DNA from: Yersinia entomophaga
GTDB taxonomy: Bacteria; Pseudomonadota; Gammaproteobacteria; Enterobacterales; Enterobacteriaceae
Length of the DNA stretch: 64,000 nucleotides
Direction: 5' to 3'
NCBI RefSeq assembly: GCF_001656035.1
Contig: NZ_CP010029.1
Location: 1,538,288 to 1,602,287, forward strand
Both the position numbers and the translations under genes were made by a program. Below are positions 45,852-55,127 of this stretch, piece by piece (position 1 is the stretch's first letter; each line of letters opens with the position of its first letter). The notes below the pieces were generated by a model that searched no databases, was not told the origin of the DNA, and saw nothing but the letters and a program-made list of their open reading frames with translations.

Positions 45852-46500
45852 CAGCATTCTGACCTTACTATTATCGTCAATATTAATAGCCTTACCGTTC
45901 GAAACGATCAGCGCCATTGATTTACGCCCGCACATTGTAAAAGTAGAGGCTGAGGAGACTCACATTGAGGTAATCAATACCGGGGAAAGCACCCAATACG
46001 TAGCCATTGAATTATATCGCCTGAATAACCCCGGTGTTCCGCCAGAGCAAGAGTCTTTAACTCCGCTAGGCATGATCGCCCAACCATTATTATTCGCCGC
46101 GCCAATGAAATTAACGCTGGGAGCCAATCAGAGCGGAAAAATTACGCTAAAAGCGCTCGGAAAACCGACTAAAGAGCAGGTTTATCGATTGAGCGTCATA
46201 CCTAAGCAGAATCTGAAAACGCAGGGTGAATCTGGCTCAGTGATTGGCGTGCAAATCGCGTATATGGGGCTGATTCGACACCTGCCCCAAAAGCCAGAAT
46301 CGCGCTGGCATCACCGCTGCGACGCAGAAGGCGTGACATTGTATAACCGGGGAAATATCCGCCAGCGCTGGCAAAATTTATCGCCCAATACCGATTTTAA
46401 TCTCTATCCCAACCAACAGCGGCAGCTCAAGGGACGTGAAGTAACGGCAACAGTCGATGGGCAATCCGTTACGCTTCCCTGCAAACGTAGCGGAGAATAG
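45820..46500 (+). CDS. Periplasmic fimbrial chaperone 2
   Basis: A 226-residue second chaperone of the same family. A hydrophobic signal stretch (SILTLLLSSILIALPFETISA) is followed by DLRPHIVKVEAEETHIEVINTGESTQYVAIELYRL, the same domain-1 pattern as chaperone 1, then LGANQSGKITLKALG. Domain 2 also has a Cys pair (HHRCDAEG and TLPCKRS). AGGA precedes the ATG at 45820 by 7 nt; ATG 45838 is an alternative. Two non-identical chaperones in one CS1-type operon suggest that they serve different subunits (inference). Confidence 0.85.
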   Translation: MARQLTMTANDSILTLLLSSILIALPFETISAIDLRPHIVKVEAEETHIEVINTGESTQYVAIELYRLNNPGVPPEQESLTPLGMIAQPLLFAAPMKLTLGANQSGKITLKALGKPTKEQVYRLSVIPKQNLKTQGESGSVIGVQIAYMGLIRHLPQKPESRWHHRCDAEGVTLYNRGNIRQRWQNLSPNTDFNLYPNQQRQLKGREVTATVDGQSVTLPCKRSGE

Positions 46501-46508
46501 GAGGTTTT

Positions 46509-47054
46509 ATGAAGATTCACCCTGTTCAATTCGCATTATTATTTTTTACAATGTCATTTCCGGCGATAGCTGCCAATTCTATTCCCATTGGGGATATTGA
46601 TGTCAGCGTGGAAATAACCGAACAACCAAAAATCATTATTGAGAAATGCAACGGGGAGCGGCTCAACAATATAAGTTTAAAGCGCTCTCTGAAGCCGGAA
46701 AAAAGAATCTATCACGCGCAAACCTGTGTTGCTGTAAAAGTCCGGCGTGTGAAAGGAGGGGGAGGATTCAGAGTCTGGCAACAGCAGCCACTTATTTTAC
46801 AGAAATCCCAAAATAAGGACGGTGCAAATAAAGCATTCTCACCGGCAGAAGTTCGCTGGGGCGATTACTCAGCATCCTTACAAATCATTCCCGATGAAAA
46901 ATCCCCCCCACTTATCTTTTACCCGACCAATAGGTTCGGGGGATGGAATACCGATACTTATACCTTAGATATTTCGGCCAAACCGCCCGTCGGAAGTCAT
47001 ACCGCAGGATTATATCAAGGGGTTTTAAGTTTGATTTTTGAGACGGAATCATAA
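46509..47054 (+). CDS. Minor fimbrial subunit (unrecognised family)
   Basis: A 181-residue exported protein with signal peptide MKIHPVQFALLFFTMSFPAIA and mature ANSIPIGDIDVSVEITEQPK, whose N-terminal strand pattern resembles the donor strand of the major pilin. The end, HTAGLYQGVLSLIFETES, matches the C-terminal G-x-x-S-L-I-F type of pilin ends. It has two cysteines (IEKCNGE and QTCVAV) absent from the major pilin. AGGAGG precedes the ATG. It is probably a minor or adaptor subunit between shaft and tip; I do not recognise a named family. Confidence 0.75.
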   Translation: MKIHPVQFALLFFTMSFPAIAANSIPIGDIDVSVEITEQPKIIIEKCNGERLNNISLKRSLKPEKRIYHAQTCVAVKVRRVKGGGGFRVWQQQPLILQKSQNKDGANKAFSPAEVRWGDYSASLQIIPDEKSPPLIFYPTNRFGGWNTDTYTLDISAKPPVGSHTAGLYQGVLSLIFETES

Positions 47055-47091
47055 TATTCCTACTAAATATGCATACATCAGACAGGGAAGA

Positions 47092-48159
47092 ATGATGAAA
47101 AAAACTGCGAATTATCGAAAATTTTGCTGCTGCGTAGGCGCGCTGGCTTTTACTTCGACAGCGGCTGTGGCTCAAATTGCCACAACAGTAACGCCGCTTT
47201 CCCATAGTTATACCAATTGTCGGATGGCGCTCAGTCTAAATAACAGATTTATTAAGATCAGTTTTCACGCCTTTGTTCATGACGTTAAATTAAAAGAAAT
47301 TCTACGCGACAGGTTTAATCTAAACGAGGACATACCCATCCCAGACCAACCGGAAGCTACGGTACTAAATTTATTTTTTTTCGACGAGGAAGGTCATAAA
47401 GACTTAGTGCAATACAACATTTCAGAAAGTAGCTTAAACGGCGAACAACCCACCAGATTTGAAGACCACAACAAACTTGTCTTTACGCACGATGTGCCGT
47501 TCCAGCAACAAATGAAGATTACGCTCGAAACCCCCACCAAAGATCTAAAGTATTTGGCCGTTAATGCAACTTTGGGTTACCAGTATTCCGTCGGTGATAA
47601 AATCTATCGGTTAATTGATGAGAATGCCGTTACCTTTGGGCGCGATGGAAATACCTGCGACACAGTTAATATCCAAACGGTACAAGCTCCAGCGGCATTA
47701 TATGTCGATCCTCAGTTCAAGCTGAATTCCGCCGTCTGGCAACTCAAGCCTATTGATTTATATCGGCTCAACTCACATAAAAAAAATGGGCTAACGGCTC
47801 AAATGATTTATCCCATAAGAAGTATTCTTTGCCTGAATTATCCGCCATTAGGAATAGATAATCCGAGCTATACCATAACGGCTACCGGCAAAAATCCCAC
47901 GCAGTCGAATAACCATTTTAGCCTGATGAAAGACTCCGATAAGCAGATCCACTATGCGGTTGAGCTAGAGGATAACACTGGCTCCAGCTTTACACTGCCC
48001 GGTTCCTACACCATAAATCTCAAACAACAAACTCCAACGGGAGGCGGCTGGAGGAAAAAAATCTGCTGGTCACCAAGAATCACGCTATTCCCGACTGACA
48101 GTACCGAACAGGGCCTTTATTCCGATACATTGTCTTTTACTATTACGCCGCACTCTTGA
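47092..48159 (+). CDS. Fimbrial tip adhesin candidate (CooD/CfaE-like)
   Basis: A 355-residue exported protein. The signal peptide includes KFCCCVGALAFTSTAAVA; the mature part is rich in beta-strand and has Cys at NCRMA, GNTCDT, ILCLNY and KICWS. Size (CfaE about 360) and the last position in the operon suit a tip subunit of two domains, an adhesin followed by a pilin-like domain ending in SDTLSFTITPHS. The receptor is unknown. The start is chosen as ATG 47092, with GGGAAG upstream; ATG 47095 is nearly as good, and the frame begins at 47038, inside the previous gene. Confidence 0.78.
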   Translation: MMKKTANYRKFCCCVGALAFTSTAAVAQIATTVTPLSHSYTNCRMALSLNNRFIKISFHAFVHDVKLKEILRDRFNLNEDIPIPDQPEATVLNLFFFDEEGHKDLVQYNISESSLNGEQPTRFEDHNKLVFTHDVPFQQQMKITLETPTKDLKYLAVNATLGYQYSVGDKIYRLIDENAVTFGRDGNTCDTVNIQTVQAPAALYVDPQFKLNSAVWQLKPIDLYRLNSHKKNGLTAQMIYPIRSILCLNYPPLGIDNPSYTITATGKNPTQSNNHFSLMKDSDKQIHYAVELEDNTGSSFTLPGSYTINLKQQTPTGGGWRKKICWSPRITLFPTDSTEQGLYSDTLSFTITPHS

Positions 48160-48180
48160 CCGACGAGCGTCTAAACTGAG

Positions 48181-48208
48181 CGAAAAAGGCTCGATAAAAC
48201 CGAGCCTT
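48181..48208 (-). terminator. Terminator of the liv operon (and hairpin end for the fimbrial operon)
   Basis: AAGGCTCG (48186-48193) pairs with CGAGCCTT (48201-48208). On the minus strand the stem is followed by TTTTTCG, a clear intrinsic terminator 8 bp after livF. On the plus strand there is no T-run, so it may be inefficient for fimbrial transcripts. Confidence 0.85.
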
Positions 48209-48216
48209 CGAAGGAA

Positions 48217-48930
48217 TTATCCCCCCAGATAAGCCGAACGTACCGCTTCATTGGCTAATAAAGCTGCACCGGTATCTTCCAGTACGATGCGCCCGTTTTC
48301 CAACACATAGCCTCTATCCGCCAGCTTTAAAGCCTGATTCGCGTTCTGCTCTACCAGGAAGATAGTCATGCCTTCCTCACGAAGTTGCTGAATAGTATCG
48401 AAGATCTGCAAAATAATAATCGGCGCCAATCCCAGAGAAGGTTCATCCAGCAATAACAACTTGGGCTGACTCATTAAGGCGCGCCCGATAGCCAGCATTT
48501 GCTGCTCGCCACCGGACATCGTTCCGGAGCGCTGGATTCGCCTTTCGTGCAAGCGCGGAAATAAATCATAAACACGCTCAATACGTTGCTGATACTGCTC
48601 ACGGTTGGCAAAGAAGCCGCCCATCGCCAAATTTTCCTCCACCGTCATGCGAGAAAATACCCGCCGTCCTTCAGGTACGATAGCGATAGCCTCACGCATT
48701 ATTCGTGCGGTTTGCCAATCGGTAATCTCCCGGTCGAGGAAATGAATAGTGCCTTCCGTGGCGCGAGGTTCGCCGCACAGCGTGCCCAACAGAGTGGTTT
48801 TCCCTGCCCCATTTGCGCCAATCAGCGTGACAATCTCACCCTGTTGAATATGCAGACTTACCTGATGCAAAGCCTGAATTTTGCCGTAGTGGGCTGAAAC
48901 CTGATTCAATGACAACATATTAAGCCTCAC
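48217..48930 (-). CDS. livF: Branched-chain amino-acid ABC transporter ATPase LivF
   Basis: A 237-residue ATPase. Walker A GANGAGKTT, signature MSGGEQQMLAIGRAL and Walker B LLLLDEPSLGLAP are intact. It works with LivG to power leucine/isoleucine/valine uptake. The GTG at 48930 gives the E. coli length; the ATG at 48918 with GAGG upstream is a real alternative (233 residues). It is the last gene of livKHMGF. Confidence 0.97.
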   Translation of the reverse strand: MRLNMLSLNQVSAHYGKIQALHQVSLHIQQGEIVTLIGANGAGKTTLLGTLCGEPRATEGTIHFLDREITDWQTARIMREAIAIVPEGRRVFSRMTVEENLAMGGFFANREQYQQRIERVYDLFPRLHERRIQRSGTMSGGEQQMLAIGRALMSQPKLLLLDEPSLGLAPIIILQIFDTIQQLREEGMTIFLVEQNANQALKLADRGYVLENGRIVLEDTGAALLANEAVRSAYLGG

Positions 48931-48935
48931 CCACT

Positions 48936-49703
48936 TTATTCACCCAAATAGGCCCGGATGACATCCGGATTATTGCGAATTTCCGCCGGAGTACCCTGCG
49001 CCAACGGCGTTCCCTGATTCACCACGTAAATGCGATCGGAAATGCCCATCACCAGCTTCATATCATGTTCAATCAACAGCACCGAAACCTGATGATGATC
49101 CCGCAGTTCCATAATCAGTTGATTGAGCTCGTCAGTTTCTTTTGGATTCAAGCCAGCCGCTGGCTCATCCAGCATTAGCAGTTCCGGCCGCGTGACCATA
49201 CAGCGAGCAATTTCGAGACGCCGCTGCTGACCATAAGCCAGATTTCCTGCCTGCCGATTAGCGAACGCCAGTAAACCAACTCGTTCCAGCCATGTCGCGG
49301 CACGAGACAGCGCGTCTGCTTCCGCCCGACGAAACGCCGGTGTTTTCAGCAATCCGGCAAATACGCCACTTTTTAGGTGCTGATGTTGTGCCACCAGCAG
49401 GTTTTCAATCACCGTCATTTCACGGAACAAACGCACGTGCTGGAAGGTACGAATCACCCCCATTCGGGCGATAGCCTGACCCGGTAAACCTTCGAGATGA
49501 CGATCACGTAGTTGGATGCTGCCACCGGTTGGACGATAAAAACCAGTCAAGCAGTTGAAAATTGTAGTTTTTCCGGCGCCGTTTGGTCCAATCAGCGAAA
49601 CAATTTCACCTTCATTTAGCGTTAGCCTAACGTTATTGACCGCCAGCAGCCCGCCAAAACGCATCGACAGCCCTTCTACCCTTAACAAAGGTTGCGCATT
49701 CAT
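48936..49703 (-). CDS. livG: Branched-chain amino-acid ABC transporter ATPase LivG
   Basis: A 255-residue ATPase. Walker [12 protein letters not shown], the long LivG-type signature [16 protein letters not shown] and Walker [16 protein letters not shown] are seen. It is the partner of LivF on the LivHM permease. It overlaps livM by 4 nt. Confidence 0.97.
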   Translation of the reverse strand: MNAQPLLRVEGLSMRFGGLLAVNNVRLTLNEGEIVSLIGPNGAGKTTIFNCLTGFYRPTGGSIQLRDRHLEGLPGQAIARMGVIRTFQHVRLFREMTVIENLLVAQHQHLKSGVFAGLLKTPAFRRAEADALSRAATWLERVGLLAFANRQAGNLAYGQQRRLEIARCMVTRPELLMLDEPAAGLNPKETDELNQLIMELRDHHQVSVLLIEHDMKLVMGISDRIYVVNQGTPLAQGTPAEIRNNPDVIRAYLGE

Positions 49704-50986
49704 GCCTGCTCCCCCTGTTTTTCTTTCGCATCAGCTACTTTTAATTTCAGCTCTGGGCGTTTCATTGGTAACAATCCCTGTGGACGCCAAATCATCATTA
49801 ACACCATCAACGCCCCCAGTAACAACATGCTGTAGGCATTCAAATCACGCATTAACTCTCGCGATACCACCAGCAGAATCGCCGCCAGAATGACTGCAAA
49901 TTGCGAGCCCATACCGCCTAATACCACGATGGCGAGTACAAAAGCCGATTCGACAAAGGTAAAGGACTCTGGACTGACAAAGCCCTGACGAGCGGCAAAC
50001 AGCGTTCCCGCAAAACCGGCGAAGGCTGCACTGATGGTAAAGGCGGTCAGCTTGATTTTGGTTGGGCTTAAACCCAATGAGCGACAGGCAATTTCATCTT
50101 CACGTAGCGCTTCCCACGCCCGCCCTAACGGCATACGTAACAAGCGGTTGATGATAAATAGCGTCAGTATTACCAGCAGCAGCGCTACCAGATACAGGAA
50201 AATAATACGGTCACCGGGGTCGTAAGCCAGACCGAAGAAATTATGGAAGGTATCCCAACCGCCATCTTTGGTCGTACGACTGAATTCCAGACCAAACAGA
50301 GTCGGTTTAGGGATCTGGCCGATGCCGTTAGGGCCGCCAGTGATTTCAGTATTATTCAACAGCAAAATACGAACGATTTCGCCGAAACCCAACGTGACTA
50401 TGGCCAGATAATCACCCCGCAGCCGTAATACTGGGAAACCGAGCAAAAAGCCGAACGCGGCCGCCACCAGTCCTGCCAGCGGCAGACTTTCCCAAAATCC
50501 CAGACCGTAATAATGATTTAGTAGCGCGTAGGTATATGCGCCAATCGCGTAGAACCCGCCGTACCCCAGCACCAGTAAGCCAGACAAACCAACCACCACG
50601 TTCAAACCCAGGCCCAACATGATGTAAATCAGCGTTAGAGTGGCGATATCAACCGTTCCGCGCGATACCAGAAATGGCCAGACCACCGCCGCTACGATAA
50701 TCAGCGCAGCCAACAGCTTTTGTCTGGTGGTTGTCGCATCAAAGCTCGGTAAAACCCAGCTTGGGCCAGAGATCTTCTTCATGCCTTGTTGCATTAACGG
50801 CCGAAATAACTGGAAGAAAAACACCACGGCACAACCAATGGCGATCCACATCCAGCGCACTTCACCCGCGCCGTGCACCACCAAACGCGTGCCGTCCAGC
50901 GCCAATTGTAGCCCCATCAGAAACGAGGCCAGCACCAGCATCACGAAAGTAGAGATAATCGCGTTGACGAAGTTAAGTTGCTTCAT
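49700..50986 (-). CDS. livM: Branched-chain amino-acid ABC transporter permease LivM
   Basis: A 428-residue permease with about nine or more spans, an extended N-terminus typical of enterobacterial LivM, and the conserved [21 protein letters not shown] and [15 protein letters not shown] (ATPase-docking) blocks. It pairs with LivH. It overlaps livG and livH by 4 nt each. Confidence 0.97.
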   Translation of the reverse strand: MKQLNFVNAIISTFVMLVLASFLMGLQLALDGTRLVVHGAGEVRWMWIAIGCAVVFFFQLFRPLMQQGMKKISGPSWVLPSFDATTTRQKLLAALIIVAAVVWPFLVSRGTVDIATLTLIYIMLGLGLNVVVGLSGLLVLGYGGFYAIGAYTYALLNHYYGLGFWESLPLAGLVAAAFGFLLGFPVLRLRGDYLAIVTLGFGEIVRILLLNNTEITGGPNGIGQIPKPTLFGLEFSRTTKDGGWDTFHNFFGLAYDPGDRIIFLYLVALLLVILTLFIINRLLRMPLGRAWEALREDEIACRSLGLSPTKIKLTAFTISAAFAGFAGTLFAARQGFVSPESFTFVESAFVLAIVVLGGMGSQFAVILAAILLVVSRELMRDLNAYSMLLLGALMVLMMIWRPQGLLPMKRPELKLKVADAKEKQGEQA

Positions 50987-51909
50987 ACTTTCTCAACCTC
51001 CGGACGGCCCAGAATTCCTGTCGGCATTACCAGCAATACGGCAATCAGCAGCGCAAATGAAACTGCGTCTTTATATTCTGTACTCAAATAAGCTGAGGTG
51101 AGCGCTTCAGCTACGCCGAGGATTAACCCGCCAATCATCGCTCCGGGGATACTCCCAATCCCCCCCAATACCGCCGCAGTAAAGGCCTTCATTCCCGCCA
51201 TAAAACCGATGTAGGGGTTAATTACGCCGTAGAATTGTCCTAATAACACGCCAGCCACCGCCGCCATCACCGCGCCGATGACAAAGGTCAGGGAGATAAC
51301 CCTATCGGTATTAATACCCAGCAGGCTGGCCATTTTCAGATCTTCCGCACAGGCTCGACAGGCCCGCCCCATACGGGAATAACGAATAAAAAGCGTCAGC
51401 GCCAGCATGGCGAGGAAAGTCACAATCCAGATGGTAAGCTGCATCGTGCTTATCGTTGCAGCAAAACCGTTGCTTTCAGCCAGCGTCCACTGACCAGTGA
51501 CCAGACTAGGCAGAGCCAAATCTCGCGATCCTTGAGTCAGGCTGACATAGTTTTGCAAAAAGATAGACATCCCGATTGCCGAGATCAGAGCGATCAAGCG
51601 CTTAGAGCTGCGTACCGGCTTGTAGGCTACCCGTTCAATGCTCCAGCCATAGGCGCTGGCGATCACAATGGCCACAACAAAAGCCGAACCGATCAACAGC
51701 CAACTGGCGTCAATCCCAACCATCATTAGGGCGGCTATAACGATAAAAGAGACGTAACTACCGATCATATACACTTCGCCGTGGGCAAAGTTGATCATGC
51801 CGATAATGCCGTACACCATGGTGTAACCAATCGCGATCAGCGCATAAGTGCTGCCCAAGGTGACACCGTTAAACATCTGCTGCAAAAAGTAGAGAAACTG
51901 TTCTGACAT
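50983..51909 (-). CDS. livH: Branched-chain amino-acid ABC transporter permease LivH
   Basis: A 308-residue permease with the N-terminal [20 protein letters not shown] and docking segment [20 protein letters not shown]. It forms the channel with LivM. It lies 154 bp downstream of livK, with a strong hairpin in between. Confidence 0.97.
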   Translation of the reverse strand: MSEQFLYFLQQMFNGVTLGSTYALIAIGYTMVYGIIGMINFAHGEVYMIGSYVSFIVIAALMMVGIDASWLLIGSAFVVAIVIASAYGWSIERVAYKPVRSSKRLIALISAIGMSIFLQNYVSLTQGSRDLALPSLVTGQWTLAESNGFAATISTMQLTIWIVTFLAMLALTLFIRYSRMGRACRACAEDLKMASLLGINTDRVISLTFVIGAVMAAVAGVLLGQFYGVINPYIGFMAGMKAFTAAVLGGIGSIPGAMIGGLILGVAEALTSAYLSTEYKDAVSFALLIAVLLVMPTGILGRPEVEKV

Positions 51910-51977
51910 AGCCTAACCCTTAATTCTCTTGCCTGGCCGCCCTTCCCACCCGCTCCATACCAATGATGGCAGGAAAC

Positions 51978-51997
51978 ATCCCCCGGAGACGGGGGAT
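51978..51997 (-). terminator. Hairpin between livK and livH
   Basis: ATCCCCCG (51978-51985) pairs with CGGGGGAT (51990-51997) around a tetraloop, in the 154-bp gap. It is followed on the minus strand by GTTTCC, with no long T-run. It probably lowers expression of livHMGF relative to the binding protein by partial termination or by stabilising the livK message. Confidence 0.7.
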
Positions 51998-52063
51998 ACA
52001 TTGCGGGTAAAGGGGCCTGATTGCCATCACAGGCAACCTCACTGCTGAATATTTCGTGAGTGG

Positions 52064-53179
52064 TTATTTGACGGCGGTAGAAGAACCGTCGGCATGCCAT
52101 TCAAAAATGCCGAATTCGAAACCTTTCAGGTCGCCTTTTTCATCCCAGCTTAGCGGCCCCATCACGGTTTCAACCGGCTTACCGGTTTTCAGATCTTTCA
52201 CCAAATCGGCTGGCTCCTGGCTACCGCTACGTTCCATTGCTGTGGTTAGCGATTGCAATGCCGCGTAGGTAGTCCAGACGAATGGGCCGGTTGAGTCCAG
52301 TTTCTTGGCTTTCAGCGCATCGACGATAGGTTGGTTGGCAGGAACCTGATCGTAACGTTTAGGCAGCGTTACCAACATGCCTTCAGAGGCGGCGCCAGCG
52401 ATATTGGAAAGCGAGGAGTTACCTACGCCTTCTGGCCCCATAAAGCGGGTGGCCAGGTTAGCCTGCTTGGCCTGACGTAAAATTTGCCCCATTTCCGGGT
52501 AGTAACCGCCGAAGTAAACGAAGTCGACGTTTTCTTTCTTCAAGCGAGCCACCAGCGTTGAGAAATCCTTATCACCCGCGGTCACGCCTTCAAACAGCAC
52601 GACGTCAGTGCCCTGTTTTTTCAGGCTGTCGCGAACTGAGCGTGCCAAACCTTCACCGTATTGCTGTTTGTCATGTACTACGGCAATACGTTTTGGCTTA
52701 ATAGTTTCGAGGATGTATTTCGCAGCGGTTGGCCCTTGGTCAGAATCCAGACCGGTGGTACGCAGAACCATTTTATAACCACGGGTGGTCAAATCTGCGT
52801 TAGTAGCCGCTGGGGTGATCATAATCACGCCTTCATCTTCATAAATATCTGAAGCAGGCTGTGTGGAAGAAGAACAAAGGTGGCCGATAACATAGCGAAT
52901 ACCATCGTTAATCACTTTGTTTGCCACGGCGACCGCTTGTTTCGGGTCACAGGCATCATCATATTCTACGCCAACCAGCTTATCGCCGTTGATCCCACCT
53001 TTGGCATTAATATCCGCAATAGCCTGACGAGCACCGGTAAATTCCATATCGCCATATTGTGCCACCGGGCCAGACATCGCACCGACGATAGCCACCTTAA
53101 TATCCTTCGCTAACACCGAATGGCTCATTGCCATAACCATACAGCCCGCCAGCAACGCCTTACTTTTTGTCAATTTCAT
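52064..53179 (-). CDS. livK: Leucine/branched-chain amino-acid-binding protein LivK
   Basis: A 371-residue periplasmic binding protein. The signal peptide [24 protein letters not shown] precedes the mature [20 protein letters not shown]. The ligand loop [19 protein letters not shown] is conserved, including the Ser/Ser/Thr contacts. The closest match is LivK by sequence. The ATG at 53179 is used because it starts the signal peptide and follows GGGGA; the ATG at 53194 adds five residues. No livJ gene is found next to it, unlike E. coli. Confidence 0.95.
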   Translation of the reverse strand: MKLTKSKALLAGCMVMAMSHSVLAKDIKVAIVGAMSGPVAQYGDMEFTGARQAIADINAKGGINGDKLVGVEYDDACDPKQAVAVANKVINDGIRYVIGHLCSSSTQPASDIYEDEGVIMITPAATNADLTTRGYKMVLRTTGLDSDQGPTAAKYILETIKPKRIAVVHDKQQYGEGLARSVRDSLKKQGTDVVLFEGVTAGDKDFSTLVARLKKENVDFVYFGGYYPEMGQILRQAKQANLATRFMGPEGVGNSSLSNIAGAASEGMLVTLPKRYDQVPANQPIVDALKAKKLDSTGPFVWTTYAALQSLTTAMERSGSQEPADLVKDLKTGKPVETVMGPLSWDEKGDLKGFEFGIFEWHADGSSTAVK

Positions 53180-53587
53180 CCGCGCATTCCCCATCTGTCA
53201 TTGTGAACGTACTGTTGTGTTTGCCGGGCCAATTCATCGCTACTTTTAGTTTTTATCCATAAGTAATAATGATTTAGTCTTTTATATGGCAATATTTTCT
53301 AATAAGACTTTATTTTTCAGACCATTAAACAGGAGTTTTATGCTGCAAATCAACTCAGACAAGCAGAAACAAGCGGTGCAAACAAGATAAAATAAGGTGC
53401 TATTTGTAGGGTATTTGCACAATCGATAGTGGGTTGTGCTGGTTATCATTCCATTTACTAATTTTTAACTCGGAAAATGCGCGGCGTGAAAAACATTTTC
53501 CGCCGTTCACGTACAGAAAAACTTACACATGCGCTTCCTCTCAGATCCAGTACACTATCCCTCTACTTTTTATTCGGAATATCCCCG
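53180..53587. promoter_or_regulatory. livK/panM divergent region
   Basis: A 408-bp spacer between divergent livK and panM. It should hold both promoters. No RNA gene is evident. An open frame runs from 53477 into panM but lacks a ribosome site and homology. Lrp control of liv is known in E. coli, but I could not place a site. Confidence 0.5.
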
Positions 53588-53980
53588 ATGAAATTGACCA
53601 TTGAGCGCTTAACTCAGCTATCACATCAAGATCTTATCGATCTGGCAAAAATCTGGCCAAAACAGCAACCCGCCGACTGGCAGAGCTGGATTGATGCAGA
53701 TCGGCCGCTATTTGCCGCACGTTTTAACCAAAGATTGCTGGGAGCAGTGAAAGTCCGGCTGAGTGCAGAGCGGGCGGAGCTAGAAGATTTACTGGTACGG
53801 GAAGTGACCCGTCGTCGCGGCGTGGGATTGTATCTGGTAGAAGAAACCCTGCGTCAACTGCCAGCCGTTCAGCACTGGCAGTTGAGTTATGGCGAGGTCC
53901 CTGGTGTTGGACGCTCTGAAATGGAACAATTTATGCTCGCCTGTGGTTTTCATTCTGGCGAGCAGGGCTGGCAGCGTTAA
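53588..53980 (+). CDS. panM: PanD maturation/regulatory factor PanM (YhhK)
   Basis: A 130-residue GNAT-fold protein that promotes autocatalytic maturation of aspartate decarboxylase PanD and senses CoA/acetyl-CoA. The acetyl-CoA-binding VREVTRRRGVGLYLVEE motif is intact and the N-terminus MKLTIERLTQLSHQDLIDL matches E. coli PanM (127 aa). The ATG at 53588 gives the family length. Its stop overlaps the convergent glycerate kinase gene by 4 nt. Confidence 0.92.
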   Translation: MKLTIERLTQLSHQDLIDLAKIWPKQQPADWQSWIDADRPLFAARFNQRLLGAVKVRLSAERAELEDLLVREVTRRRGVGLYLVEETLRQLPAVQHWQLSYGEVPGVGRSEMEQFMLACGFHSGEQGWQR

Positions 53981-55119
53981 AGCCGCTGGCCCATCCGCCA
54001 TACGGCGGCCACGTTGCGTGCAGTAACGCGCAGATTTTCCTGCGCTTCCGCTAACGCCTCGGGTAAAGTCACAATACGGTTTACCACGGAGAATACCGCA
54101 TCTAAACCGTATTGATGTACTACCTGATAGTCCTGAGTCATACCTCCCGCCAGAGCAATAGTCGGAATTCCTAGCGCTTTGGCGGTCCGAGCCACGCCAA
54201 TTGGCGTTTTACCGTGAATTGTCTGGCTATCAATCCGGCCTTCCCCGGTAATCACCAGATCGGCACCATTCATGGCCTCTGCTAACCCTAATGCCTGAAT
54301 AACAATCTCAATACCGGGTTTAAGCTGTGCGTTGAGCAAACCAAACAAAGCCGCGCCCATACCACCTGCGGCACCGGCTCCTGCCGTTTCGATCACTGAA
54401 CGTCCCGTCAATGCGTCAATGTGCTCACCGTAGTGGCGCAACGCGCCGTCCAGCGTGCTGACCATCTCAGGCGTTGCCCCTTTCTGGGGGCCAAATACAG
54501 CAGAAGCGCCCTTCGCTCCACACAGCGGGTTATCGACATCACAGGCTACGATGATCTCGGTCTGAGCCAACCGCTCATCCAACGCCGATAAATCAATATG
54601 ATGCAATCGACTTAGCGCCGCGCCGCCGCCGGGCAGCGCTTCGCCCTGAGCATCGAGAAAATACGCGCCCAGCGCCTGCATCATGCCAGCGCCACCATCG
54701 TTGGTTGCACTGCCGCCAATTCCCAGAATGATTTTACGCGCGCCTTTATCTAACGCAGACAGAATGAGCTGGCCGGTGCCAAAACTACTGGTGTGCAGCG
54801 GATTGCGCTGTTCCTGCCGCACCAGATGCAAACCGGAGGCCGCCGCCATTTCAATCACCGCCGTTTCACCGTCGCCCAGCCAGCCGTAAAAAGCCTGCAC
54901 CGGCTGACTCAGCGGCCCGCTGACTTCAACCTGAATAATATCGCCACCGGTCGCCGCGACCATTGATTCAACGGTGCCTTCTCCACCGTCGGCCATGGGT
55001 AATTTAACGTAATCTGCCTGCGGGTAAATCTCGCGAAAACCTTGTTCGATAGCTTCAGCAACCTGCATTGCCGTCAGGCTTTCTTTAAATGAATCGGGCG
55101 CAATAACAATTTTCATCAA
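53977..55119 (-). CDS. Glycerate kinase (GarK/GlxK type)
   Basis: A 380-residue glycerate kinase of the GckA/GarK family that phosphorylates D-glycerate to 2-phosphoglycerate (GarK) or the 3-phosphate (GlxK). It has the MKIVIAPDSFKESLTA start, KLPMADGGEGT, GIGGSATNDGGAGM and GEGRIDSQT motifs. It lies 8 bp after the GntP-type permease gene on the same strand, with a CdaR-like regulator upstream, forming a glycerate/aldarate module. The exact paralogue (garK or glxK) cannot be fixed from sequence alone. Confidence 0.92.
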   Translation of the reverse strand: MMKIVIAPDSFKESLTAMQVAEAIEQGFREIYPQADYVKLPMADGGEGTVESMVAATGGDIIQVEVSGPLSQPVQAFYGWLGDGETAVIEMAAASGLHLVRQEQRNPLHTSSFGTGQLILSALDKGARKIILGIGGSATNDGGAGMMQALGAYFLDAQGEALPGGGAALSRLHHIDLSALDERLAQTEIIVACDVDNPLCGAKGASAVFGPQKGATPEMVSTLDGALRHYGEHIDALTGRSVIETAGAGAAGGMGAALFGLLNAQLKPGIEIVIQALGLAEAMNGADLVITGEGRIDSQTIHGKTPIGVARTAKALGIPTIALAGGMTQDYQVVHQYGLDAVFSVVNRIVTLPEALAEAQENLRVTARNVAAVWRMGQRL

Positions 55120-55127
55120 ATACCTCG

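Noticed and set aside
53477..53587. 37-residue N-terminal extension of PanM
   Set aside because: The family starts at MKLTIERL and no ribosome site supports the earlier ATG.
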